Positions 26,538 through 35,251 of a stretch of DNA of 64,000 nucleotides are shown piece after piece. Position 1 is the stretch's first letter; every line of letters begins with the position of its first letter. The position numbers and the translations under genes were made by a program. This DNA is from Bacillota bacterium (lineage in GTDB: Bacteria; Bacillota; Clostridia; Clostridiales; Clostridiaceae), in the NCBI GenBank assembly GCA_021781655.1, contig JAJXWJ010000003.1, positions 1-64,000 on the forward strand, given 5' to 3'. The notes beneath the pieces were generated by a model. That model did no database searches, had not been told where the DNA came from, and was given only the letters and a program-made list of their open reading frames with translations.

Positions 26538-27581
26538 ATGAAGATTAAAGAGTTACCATTTAAATTACCAAACAAATTTATTGCTTATAAACCATTTGAT
26601 GCATCTCGTATATCTATTTTACTGGCTCAAGAATCATTATGCAAAGAGATATATGAAAATTTTTTACATTTTCGTATTGAAAAAGAAATTGAAAAAGAAA
26701 ATATAAAATTAGATTGTCATTTTAATGAAGAGTTTTCAAGCATAGGTGTAAAAAAAGTACCTATTGATATAATAACAGATTTAGGAATCGATTTTATAAC
26801 ATTTTGCAGGACAGCCATAGAAAAGGATTTTTATATTTTCTTACCGATCGAGACATTTGAAGTAAGTAACTATATAAATTATAAAAAAAAATATAGACCA
26901 CACCATATATTTATATATGGATATAATAATGAAAAGGAAGTATTTTATTGTTCAGAATTTTTTTCATTTGATAAGGGTATTTATTCATCAGAAACAGTTA
27001 CATATAGAGAAATGGAGGAGGCATATTATAAATTACAAACTGAATTAGAAAGTAAAGTGATGCTTAATGAATGGGCTCAGTGGATGAAAGATATTCAGCT
27101 TCTCCATAGTTTTAGAGAGTATAACGATAAATTTAATATTAAAAGATTAATTTTAGGATTACAGAATTTTCTTGAAGAGAATGATTGTTATGGGAATAAA
27201 AATTATATAAAAGATGTATTTTACGGTTTTGCTATTTATGATTTGATTATTGAATATATAAACAATATTTTGAAAAGTAGTAAAAGTAATTTTGATATAA
27301 AGAGTCTATCATTAATTTTTTACAGATTTCGTTATATGAAATTGCAAGCACAATTTATTCAAGAAAATTATTCAAAGTATAATCAAAGTATACAGTCAAT
27401 TATAGATAGCTATTGGGAAATGGAAGAAAAGTCCTATAATGCATTAAAATTGGCTATCAAGTTTTCGATAAGTCATGAAAAAAATATATTGAATAAAGTT
27501 ATAAATTTGATAGAAGAGCTTAAGAAAAATGATTATATTGTAACAATAAATTACATCGAATGTTTAAAAAATATCATTTAG
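26538..27581 (+). CDS. BtrH/C39-like protein lacking an evident catalytic Cys
   Basis: 347 residues. The segment YRPHHIFIYGYNNEKEVFYCSEFFSFDKG (H122/H123 near its start) resembles the second half of the BtrH/C39-like fold, where His is followed by a beta-hairpin and an acidic residue; compare HAVHTLILAGYDLDRNEVNLIDWYE in the BtrH-CYTH protein. The N-terminal part has no matching Cys in the expected place, only Cys35 in QESLCKEIYENF. The C-terminal 170 residues are helical and unrecognised. It may be a second acyl acceptor-binding or transferase subunit. AAAAGGGG precedes ATG by eight bases. I am fairly unsure of the family. Confidence 0.55.
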   Translation: MKIKELPFKLPNKFIAYKPFDASRISILLAQESLCKEIYENFLHFRIEKEIEKENIKLDCHFNEEFSSIGVKKVPIDIITDLGIDFITFCRTAIEKDFYIFLPIETFEVSNYINYKKKYRPHHIFIYGYNNEKEVFYCSEFFSFDKGIYSSETVTYREMEEAYYKLQTELESKVMLNEWAQWMKDIQLLHSFREYNDKFNIKRLILGLQNFLEENDCYGNKNYIKDVFYGFAIYDLIIEYINNILKSSKSNFDIKSLSLIFYRFRYMKLQAQFIQENYSKYNQSIQSIIDSYWEMEEKSYNALKLAIKFSISHEKNILNKVINLIEELKKNDYIVTINYIECLKNII

Positions 27582-27627
27582 TTTTTTTCATGATAATATA
27601 TTTTCATATTCTTTAGAGAGATGATAT

Positions 27628-27915
27628 GAAAATGAATTTAAATATTGAACCACAAGGGAATCCTTTTTCTTTAGAAAAGTTCGATTGCTTTAAAAGAGAA
27701 TTAATTATATTTTTCTTGAAAAATATATCAATAGTAGATTTAAACTGTTTTTCAGTATCATTTTTTGTTATAATTGTATCTATGAAGAACATACCCTTTG
27801 GTTTTTGTTTGTCGTGATTCAATTATACCAAATAAGGGAATGTTCTTCATTTATTTTGCTTCTAAATACTGAAATTACAGGCTACGCCTAAAAAAATCAT
27901 GTGCGAAAGTTGAGT
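27628..27915 (-). mobile_element. IS4-family fragment, right end only
   Basis: 288 bases, nearly identical to 14562-14849 of the IS4 element and ending in the same terminal repeat (GCGAAAGTTGAGT). It holds the first 50-60 codons of the transposase on the minus strand (IITKNDTEKQFKSTIDIFF) and nothing else. It marks the right edge of the island next to the IS1182 remnant. Confidence 0.9.
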
Positions 27916-28121
27916 TAGAGTTCTATTAAAATAAAATATTCATGATTTTGCCTGGATTCAAGAAGAGTATATATGTTTGGTGTAAATCAAAGAATATATT
28001 TACAAAGTTCATAAATGATGTTAATATGAGCGTATTATAAGAAAATGTATTCGAATTTATAATTTTGAAACTATTTAAAAACATATTCTATATGATTAGA
28101 ATTACAGTTATATTTTTTATA

Positions 28122-28904
28122 TAATGATTAAACCACAAAAAGCATGAAATTAATAACTTTTATAGTATTATCTGATATAATTAACTTAGATAAATCACTA
28201 TGGAAGGCGACAATTACAATGTTTTGCAGAAATAATGTTCAACAAATTTCATTAACAGACCCAATAAATAATAATCCAAAGTATTTGAAAGATATATTAG
28301 AAAAAAGTTGGAATAATGGCTTTCAAAAGCATATGTTACCTAATATAAATGAGGAACGTTTTTCTGTAATTTACAGTGCTAATTATATTTCAAGACCTAA
28401 TTCACCTGTAAATATTATTATTGTTTTTTTGATTTTAAAAGAAATATTCCAATTATCTGATGAAGAATTAATTGGATCTCTTCATTTTGACATCAGATAT
28501 CAGTATGTTTTAAGAACAACAAGTTATGAAAAGAAGCCTATTTCAATAAATACATTAATCAACTTCAGAAATAGATTAGTTGAATATGAAAAATCAACAG
28601 GTATAGATTTGATTCAACTAGAAGTTGAATCTCAAGCTGATTATATAGCTAAATTTCTTAAAGTTGATAATAAAAAAGTTAGAATGGACTCTCTTATGGT
28701 AAGTTCATCATGCAAAAAATCAACTCGATTAGAGTCGGTTTATAATGTAAATGCTAAATCTCATAAGCCCTTAAATTTGTAAAAGAACTAAATAAAATAG
28801 ATGCTGACCTTATTCCGGAGGAATGTAAAGTTTATCTTGAAAAAGGTCATAAAAATGAAATTATTTATAGGACAAGAGATGTTGAAACAGCTCTTGAAAG
28901 ATAG
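28122..28904 (+). mobile_element. IS1182-family transposase remnant, copy 2
   Basis: Same orientation and nearly the same sequence as copy 1 at 662-1393, including the frame break after KSHKPLNL. It extends further: HKNEIIYRTRDVETALER and a stop at 28902. The catalytic region is missing in both. The rest of the gap to 29108 shows no gene. Confidence 0.87.
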
Positions 28905-29108
28905 TAATTATAAAACATCAGAATTATTTTTATTGGCAATTAACACATTCTGTAATATATTTTCTCATTTTTTTTATGAAAGTGAAAAATTTAATACACA
29001 TTCTAACGGATAAACGATTACTTTTTGGGGCTTAATCATATTATAATAAATATAAATGGTAAATTAGTGTATACAACTAAAATAATAAACGGATTGAGTT
29101 GAGGATAT

Positions 29109-30086
29109 ATGGCAAATATAAAGGATGTAGCAGAAAGGGCAGGAGTAACAGTTACCACAGTATCGAGAGTTTTAAATAATAGAGGTTATATAAGTGAAAA
29201 GACTAGAAATAAAGTACAAGTTGCTATAGATGAGCTTAACTATCAGCCAAATGAAATAGCAAGAGCACTTTTAAAAAGAAAGTCAAACATTATTGGTCTT
29301 ATTTTACCTGATGTAGCACATCCATTTTTCTCTAATCTTTCTAAATACATTGAGTATTTTGCTTATGAAAATGGATATAAAATATTACTGTGTAATTCTT
29401 ATCAAGATAGTAAAAAGGAAAAAGAGTATATTGAAATGTTAAAAAGAAATCAAGTAGATGGAATTATCATGGGAAGTCATACACTTGAAATTTCAGAATA
29501 CCTTGATTTAAAATTTCCTATAGTAGCGTTTGATAGATTTTTATCAGAAGATATACCTTATATTACATCTGATAACTATAGTGGTGGAGCCATGGCAACA
29601 CAATTGCTAATAGATAAAGGCTGTAAAAAGCTAGCTCATATTAGTGGACCTTTAATATTAAATACGCCTGCTAACAAAAGATGTGAATCTTTTATAGATG
29701 TTGCAACTAAAAATAATATGCCTTATGTTATAGTTGAAACTGAACTAAATAGTTTTAATATTGAAGCATATGAAAACATTATATATTCATTATTTAAAGA
29801 ACATCCAGATGTGGATGGAATATTTGCAAGTAGTGATTTTATAGCAGCTTGCATAGTTCATGCATCCAGTAGTCTAAATAAAAAGATTCCAGAAGATTTG
29901 AAAATTGTTGGATATGATGATACCTTAATTGCGCCATTAATTGTTCCAGCGTTGACTACAATAAAGCAGCCCATAGAGAAAATTGGAAAGCTTGCTATTG
30001 AAACTATAATCAATCAAATAAACGGTATAGAAGTTGAGAAAGAAAATATTTTACCTATTGAACTTATCTTACGTAAAACAACATAA
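29109..30086 (+). CDS. LacI-family regulator of the sucrose-type operon
   Basis: 325 residues: N-terminal helix-turn-helix NIKDVAERAGVTVTTVSRVLNNRGYIS and hinge, then a periplasmic-binding-like effector domain (KSNIIGLILPDVAHPFFSNL onward). The recognition pair is Val-Thr, unlike Pro-Ser in the second LacI at 37869. It lies just upstream of a sugar-uptake operon whose promoter carries palindromes of the LacI type, so it is the likely repressor, released by the transported sugar or a product. Confidence 0.92.
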   Translation: MANIKDVAERAGVTVTTVSRVLNNRGYISEKTRNKVQVAIDELNYQPNEIARALLKRKSNIIGLILPDVAHPFFSNLSKYIEYFAYENGYKILLCNSYQDSKKEKEYIEMLKRNQVDGIIMGSHTLEISEYLDLKFPIVAFDRFLSEDIPYITSDNYSGGAMATQLLIDKGCKKLAHISGPLILNTPANKRCESFIDVATKNNMPYVIVETELNSFNIEAYENIIYSLFKEHPDVDGIFASSDFIAACIVHASSSLNKKIPEDLKIVGYDDTLIAPLIVPALTTIKQPIEKIGKLAIETIINQINGIEVEKENILPIELILRKTT

Positions 30087-30095
30087 AAGAATAGT

Positions 30096-30137
30096 AAAAA
30101 GCTGTTGATATGAATAAATGTCAGCAGCTTTTTTGAT
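30096..30137 (+). terminator. Terminator after the first LacI gene
   Basis: AAAAAGCTGTTGA (from 30096) pairs with TCAGCAGCTTTTTT (30121-30134), with a T-rich tail TTTTGATTTTTCTT. It separates the regulator from the uptake operon. Confidence 0.8.
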
Positions 30138-30204
30138 TTTTCTTATAAAAATTTATGGTATTAAGGAAATATTTCAATATGTAAAGAAAAATAAAAAATA
30201 TATA

Positions 30205-30265
30205 TGTAAACGATTGACACATTAACTAAAGTAGTATATACTCAAGATATGTCAAACGATTGACA
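30205..30265 (+). promoter_or_regulatory. Sucrose-operon promoter with two LacI operators
   Basis: TTGACA (30214-30219), 17 bases, TATACT (30237-30242) form a near-consensus sigma-A promoter. One operator-like palindrome, TGTAAACGATTGACA (30205-30219), covers the -35. A second, the perfect palindrome TGTCAA-ACGA-TTGACA (30250-30265), covers the transcript start. Both have the CG centre of LacI/GalR sites. Repression by the adjacent LacI is inferred. Confidence 0.8.
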
Positions 30266-30348
30266 TATTGTAAAAATACATTTTTACTTGCGTACAGACC
30301 AACAAGGTCTTACATAGATAAAAACAATATATGGAGGGGAAATTTATT

Positions 30349-31641
30349 ATGAACAAAAAGTTAAAGGTATTGACATCTGCACTTACTGTATTATTAGTTT
30401 CAGTTACATTAGCTGGTTGCGGCAATTCATCAGCACAAGCTAGTAATCCATCTGAAAAGGTTACAATTATCGTAACAAATGGGAAAGGTGAAATAGCATC
30501 TCAATTTGATGCAGCTGCTAAGGAATTTACTAAAGAAAATCCTAATATTAATGTTGAAACACATTCGGTAGCTGTTGGAGACACAGTAAATATCAATGAT
30601 AAGCTTGCTGCATCAGGTAAAGTTGTTACGCTGGCAATGGTGGAGCCAAGTGACGTAAATTCAAAATATAAAAATTTTGCAGCAGATCTTTCAGGAGAAA
30701 AATGGACAAGTGAAACTTCATATGCATTTAAAAATGATGCTGGTAAAGTAGTTGGTTTCCCATTTGCTATTGAAGGTTTTGGTCTTATTTATAACCAAAA
30801 AGTTGTTGATAAAGCAGTTGGTGGAACTTTTGATCCTTCAACAATAAATACAAGAGATAAACTTAAAGCTTTACTTGATAAGATAAAAGCATCAGGAGTA
30901 CAATATCCAGTGGCATTTGAGACTGAAGATTGGTCAATGGCAAATCACTATAGCTCTCAATTTATAGATCAAACAAAAGATCCAAATACTACAGTAGCAA
31001 AATTAAAAAATGGAACTTTTGATTATATTAATAATCCTACTTGGAATGGATACTATGATACATTAGATTTACTTACTTCTAAAGAGTACAACAAATACGG
31101 AGACCGTCCATTAGGAAAATATTATGATGATGCTCACTTATCAGTAGGTAGTGGTCAATCTGCTATGTTATTTAATGGTGACTGGGCTTATGATTCACTT
31201 AAAGCTGTTGCAGGTGATAATTTTGGATTTATTCCAGTACCAGTTGATAACAATCCAAATAATCCAATGAACAACGATTTAGTTGTAGGACCTACACAAG
31301 TATTTTTAGTAAATAAAAATGCTACTCAAGCTCAACAGGATGCTGCTAAGAAATTTTTAAATTGGTTAGTATTTAATAAAACAGGACAAGATTTCATAGT
31401 AAATAAGTGTCAAATAGTTTCTGCATTTAAAAATAATCCTTACAAGGTTACAAATCCTTTAGGTGTTTCTATTGAAAATTATATGTCAAAGGATAAGACT
31501 ATGCCATTCTCCACTAACTATGTAAGTGCAAATGATTACCAGACTATTATTGCACCAGATGTTCAAAAATATATTGCAAAACAAGAATCTCGTGCAGATT
31601 TAGCTAAAGCATTTCAAAATTATTATGCCTCAAAGAAATAA
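30349..31641 (+). CDS. Sugar-binding lipoprotein of an ABC importer (sucrose type)
   Basis: 430 residues from ATG 30349, set by GGAGGGG about nine bases upstream. A lipoprotein signal ends in LAGC (Cys about residue 24), so the protein is anchored outside the membrane. The rest is an MalE-type family 1 binding protein. The first 28 residues are nearly identical to those of the other binding protein at 41237, while the mature parts differ. The downstream permeases and sucrose phosphorylase suggest sucrose or a related alpha-glucoside as ligand. Confidence 0.88.
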   Translation: MNKKLKVLTSALTVLLVSVTLAGCGNSSAQASNPSEKVTIIVTNGKGEIASQFDAAAKEFTKENPNINVETHSVAVGDTVNINDKLAASGKVVTLAMVEPSDVNSKYKNFAADLSGEKWTSETSYAFKNDAGKVVGFPFAIEGFGLIYNQKVVDKAVGGTFDPSTINTRDKLKALLDKIKASGVQYPVAFETEDWSMANHYSSQFIDQTKDPNTTVAKLKNGTFDYINNPTWNGYYDTLDLLTSKEYNKYGDRPLGKYYDDAHLSVGSGQSAMLFNGDWAYDSLKAVAGDNFGFIPVPVDNNPNNPMNNDLVVGPTQVFLVNKNATQAQQDAAKKFLNWLVFNKTGQDFIVNKCQIVSAFKNNPYKVTNPLGVSIENYMSKDKTMPFSTNYVSANDYQTIIAPDVQKYIAKQESRADLAKAFQNYYASKK

Positions 31642-31673
31642 ATAAAATATCAAAGTGAAAAGATGATGCACAC

Positions 31674-31735
31674 TTTTGGGGCTTTTGTAGATGCAACTTG
31701 CGTCGCAATTTTAAAACATTACGAAAGCCCCAAAT
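31674..31735 (+). terminator. Intercistronic hairpin between binding protein and permease
   Basis: TTTTGGGGCTTTTGTA (31674 on) pairs with TTACGAAAGCCCCAAA (ending near 31735), a 15-16 base stem with G-U pairs. No T-run follows, so it is more likely a message-stabilising or partial stop structure than a full terminator. It would keep the binding protein more abundant than the permeases. Confidence 0.6.
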
Positions 31736-31800
31736 TATAATAATATAATTCGAATATTTCATTAGAACAAGTTTTTAATTCTCAACAATGGAGGTTTATT

Positions 31801-32685
31801 ATGCTAAATAGAAAAAATCGTTTAAAAAAGTTTGGGAATCAAATGTTCTTTACATTTCCAACTATTTTTGCTTTTTTAATTACACTATTAATTCCGTTTG
31901 TTTATGGTATTTATCTAACGTTTATGAAAATGGATACAGTTTTTGATATACCTACATTCACAGGGCTTTCAAATTATGTAACAGCTTTTCATGATGCAAA
32001 GTTTTGGGAATCGATTTTATTAACTATTAAATATTCAGTTATCTCAATTGTACTTGTTAATGCTTTAGGGTTTGCCATGGCTTACCTTGTTACCTCAGGT
32101 ATTAAGGGACAAAATTTTTTTAGAACAACTTTATTTACTCCAAACCTTATAGGAGGATTAGTTCTTGGCTACATATGGCAGTTTGTTTTTGTTCAATCAT
32201 TACCAACTATCGGAAAAGGTTTTGATATTGCTGTATTAAAATTAGGTTGGTTAGGAGATCCGAATCTTGCCTTTTGGGCTGTCATAATTGTTACAGTATG
32301 GCAATATTCTGGTTATATGATGCTTATTTTTATAGCTGGTTTGGTAGGGTTACCCAATGATGTTCTTGAAGCAGCAAAAATTGATGGTGCTAATGGATAT
32401 CATCGTCTAGTGCATATTATATTACCACTAATGAGACCGGCATTTGTAATTACAATGTTTATGACCTTAAAAAGTACATTTATGGTTTATGATTTAAACT
32501 ATTCACTAACAGCTGGAGGTCCATATGATAGCACAACAATGGCAACTATGAGTATTGTTAATAAAGCATTTGTTCAAAACCAATATAGTCTTGGGCAAGC
32601 AGAAGCAATTATACTTTTTGTAATTGTTGCAGTACTTTCAGGTATACAAGTTTATATTGGCAAGAGGGGGGAGCTCAGAGCATAA
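31801..32685 (+). CDS. Sugar ABC permease, MalF/UgpA type
   Basis: 294 residues, six membrane segments, with the cytoplasmic EAA loop EAAKIDGANGYHRLVHIILPL that contacts the ATPase. No ATPase gene is in the operon, so a shared MsmK/UgpC-type ATPase elsewhere in the genome is expected. GGAGG precedes ATG; the stop overlaps the next start (TAATG). Confidence 0.92.
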   Translation: MLNRKNRLKKFGNQMFFTFPTIFAFLITLLIPFVYGIYLTFMKMDTVFDIPTFTGLSNYVTAFHDAKFWESILLTIKYSVISIVLVNALGFAMAYLVTSGIKGQNFFRTTLFTPNLIGGLVLGYIWQFVFVQSLPTIGKGFDIAVLKLGWLGDPNLAFWAVIIVTVWQYSGYMMLIFIAGLVGLPNDVLEAAKIDGANGYHRLVHIILPLMRPAFVITMFMTLKSTFMVYDLNYSLTAGGPYDSTTMATMSIVNKAFVQNQYSLGQAEAIILFVIVAVLSGIQVYIGKRGELRA

Positions 32686-33518
32686 TGAAAGGTAAATTGA
32701 TTAAAAAATTTTTTATCTACTTTTTTCTAATAGTTACTGTTATAATTTTTGTTTTCCCATTTTTAATAATAATAATAAACTCCTTTAAAACTAATGGAGA
32801 AATATTGGAAAATCCATTCTCATTACCACACAGTATAAATTTTAGCCATTTTATTGAAGTAATAAATAAGATGAACTTTAGTGTAACCTTCACTAATAGT
32901 TTGATAATAACGGCTGTTAGTACAATATTAATAATATTATTTTCATCAATGACAGCACATTACTTAGTAAGAAATCCAAACAAATTTAGCAATATGTTTT
33001 TTTCATCCTTAGTAGTTGCAATGATAATTCCATTTCAATCATTAATGATTCCGCTTATGTATATATATGGTGCAAAACTAAATTTAATAGATAACATCCC
33101 AATACCGCTTCTAATTGTGTTTTATATTGGGTTTGGAACGCCGCTATCAGTATTTATATTCCATGGCTTTATTAAATCTATTCCGTTAGAACTGGAAGAA
33201 GCTGCATTAATAGATGGTTGCGGTCGTATAAAGACATTTTTTAAAATAGTATTTCCAATGCTTGGGCCAACATCCACAACTATAGCTATATTAAATATAA
33301 TGTGGATATGGAATGATTATTTACTTCCATCTTTAGTTTTAAATAAGCAGAGCGATTACACTATGCCAATACAGATGAAGGTGTTTAATGGAACGTATAT
33401 GAATAATTGGGAGCTTCTTATACCAGCACTGCTGCTTACAATTCTTCCAATACTAGTAGTATACTTCATTTCTCAGAAACGGGTTGTTGAAGGTGTAATG
33501 TCTGGGTCTATAAAATAA
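32685..33518 (+). CDS. Sugar ABC permease, MalG/UgpE type
   Basis: 277 residues, six membrane segments, EAA loop EEAALIDGCGRIKTFFKIVFP. Start overlaps the MalF-type stop by one base, so translation is coupled. It pairs with the preceding permease to form the channel. Confidence 0.92.
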   Translation: MKGKLIKKFFIYFFLIVTVIIFVFPFLIIIINSFKTNGEILENPFSLPHSINFSHFIEVINKMNFSVTFTNSLIITAVSTILIILFSSMTAHYLVRNPNKFSNMFFSSLVVAMIIPFQSLMIPLMYIYGAKLNLIDNIPIPLLIVFYIGFGTPLSVFIFHGFIKSIPLELEEAALIDGCGRIKTFFKIVFPMLGPTSTTIAILNIMWIWNDYLLPSLVLNKQSDYTMPIQMKVFNGTYMNNWELLIPALLLTILPILVVYFISQKRVVEGVMSGSIK

Positions 33519-33543
33519 TAAATGGTAAAGAGGTATAAAAGTA

Positions 33544-35223
33544 ATGAATAATAAAAATACAGATTGGAAAGAGAGTGTAATTTATCAAATTTATCCTCGA
33601 AGTTTTCAAGACTCAAATGGAGATGGAGTAGGAGATTTAAAAGGAATAATAAGTAGGTTACCTTATTTAGAGGAATTAGGAGTTAATATGATTTGGTTGT
33701 GTCCTGTTTACGATTCCCCTAATGATGATAATGGATATGATATTCGTGATTACTTTAGTATAATGAAAGAATTTGGAACTATTGAACATATGTTGGAACT
33801 TATAAATGAGGCAAAAAAGCGTAATATATCTATTATTATGGATTTAGTTGCTAACCATACATCAGATGAACATCCTTGGTTTTTAGAATCAAGAAGCAAA
33901 AAGGATAGTGATAAGCGTAATTGGTATATTTGGAAGCCTGAAAAGAATGGAAAAGAGCCAACTAATTGGGAATCGATATTCGGTGGATCGGCTTGGGAAT
34001 ATGACAAAGCTACTAAAGAGTATTATCTTCATGCTTTTTCTAAAAAGCAACCTGATTTAAATTGGGAAAATCCCGAGGTACGTGAAGCTATTTACTTTAT
34101 TATGAATTGGTGGCTGGATAAAGGAATAGCCGGATTTAGGTTAGATGCTATTACTTTTTTAAAGAAAAATCAGCAATATCCGGAACTTGTTACTATAGAG
34201 AATCGTCCATATTCTCCTGCTAGCAATGTATGGCTAAATCAGCCTGGAATTATGGAATTTTTACAGGAAATGAAAGAAAGGGTGCTAAAGCCACGAGGAG
34301 TTGTAACAGTAGCAGAAGCACCTGGAGTACCAGTAAATATGGTAAAAGAATATCTTGATGAAGAAAATGGAGTATTTAATATGATATTTCAGTTTGATCA
34401 TACTGAAGTTGACATAAAAGATATGAATAGAGGCCAATTAAGACAATGGAAGCTTACTGAATTTAAGGATGCATTATCACAATGGCAGATGGAAACTGAA
34501 GATTTTGGATGGATGGCTTTATTTTTAGAAAATCATGATTCTGTGAGATCTGTATCAAAATACGGAAATGATAAAGAGTATAGAATAGAGGCTTCTAAAA
34601 TGCTAGCTTCATACTATATGCTTATGAGAGGTACTCCATTCATATATCAAGGTCAAGAAATAGGAATGACAAACTGTGTTTTTAATAATATAGATGAATA
34701 TAAAGATGTTGATAGTCATAATTTGTATAGGATTGAATGCTTAAATGGCAAAAATAAATCGGAAATTATGAATTATTTATCGAAAAGAGGAAGAGATCAT
34801 GGGAGAACTCCAATGCAGTGGGATAAGTCTCATATGGCAGGATTTACTTCTGGAAGCCCATGGATTAAGGTTAACCCAAATTATGAAACAATTAATGTTG
34901 AGCAAGCACTAATAGATGAAAATTCTATTTTAAATTATTATAAAAAACTTATTAAACTTCGAAAGGAAAACAAAGCATTAATTTATGGAAGTTATAAAGA
35001 TATATTTAAAACTTCTAATGAAATAGGTGGTTATGTAAGAAGTTATGAGAAAGAAAAGTGGGTAGTGATTTGTAATTTTACAGACCATGAAGTTAATATA
35101 ACAGAAATTGGAGAAGAATATTTAGTTCTATCTAATTATAAAAATAACGAAAAAACTAACCTTAAAGCATATGAATCAAGAATCTATAAAGTTCCAGTTA
35201 ATGCAAGAAGAAATTTAACATAA
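33544..35223 (+). CDS. GH13 alpha-glucosidase / oligo-1,6-glucosidase
   Basis: 559 residues, typical of GH13 subfamily 31-like enzymes. Catalytic barrel regions are DLVANHTSDEHP, GFRLDAITF (nucleophile Asp201), VAEAPG (acid/base Glu) and ENHDSVRS (transition-state Asp). The product acts in the cytoplasm on imported alpha-glucosides; isomaltose, sucrose or its isomers are possible. It is 25 bases after the permease gene and is followed by fructokinase, so a fructose-releasing substrate is likely. Confidence 0.9.
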   Translation: MNNKNTDWKESVIYQIYPRSFQDSNGDGVGDLKGIISRLPYLEELGVNMIWLCPVYDSPNDDNGYDIRDYFSIMKEFGTIEHMLELINEAKKRNISIIMDLVANHTSDEHPWFLESRSKKDSDKRNWYIWKPEKNGKEPTNWESIFGGSAWEYDKATKEYYLHAFSKKQPDLNWENPEVREAIYFIMNWWLDKGIAGFRLDAITFLKKNQQYPELVTIENRPYSPASNVWLNQPGIMEFLQEMKERVLKPRGVVTVAEAPGVPVNMVKEYLDEENGVFNMIFQFDHTEVDIKDMNRGQLRQWKLTEFKDALSQWQMETEDFGWMALFLENHDSVRSVSKYGNDKEYRIEASKMLASYYMLMRGTPFIYQGQEIGMTNCVFNNIDEYKDVDSHNLYRIECLNGKNKSEIMNYLSKRGRDHGRTPMQWDKSHMAGFTSGSPWIKVNPNYETINVEQALIDENSILNYYKKLIKLRKENKALIYGSYKDIFKTSNEIGGYVRSYEKEKWVVICNFTDHEVNITEIGEEYLVLSNYKNNEKTNLKAYESRIYKVPVNARRNLT

Positions 35224-35251
35224 AATATAAAAGACGAAATAGGAGATTATT

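Noticed and set aside
28801-29013. Small 70-residue protein
   Set aside because: It lies out of frame over the tail of the IS1182 remnant, whose true frame reads DADLIPEECKVYLEKG; beyond that it has no support.
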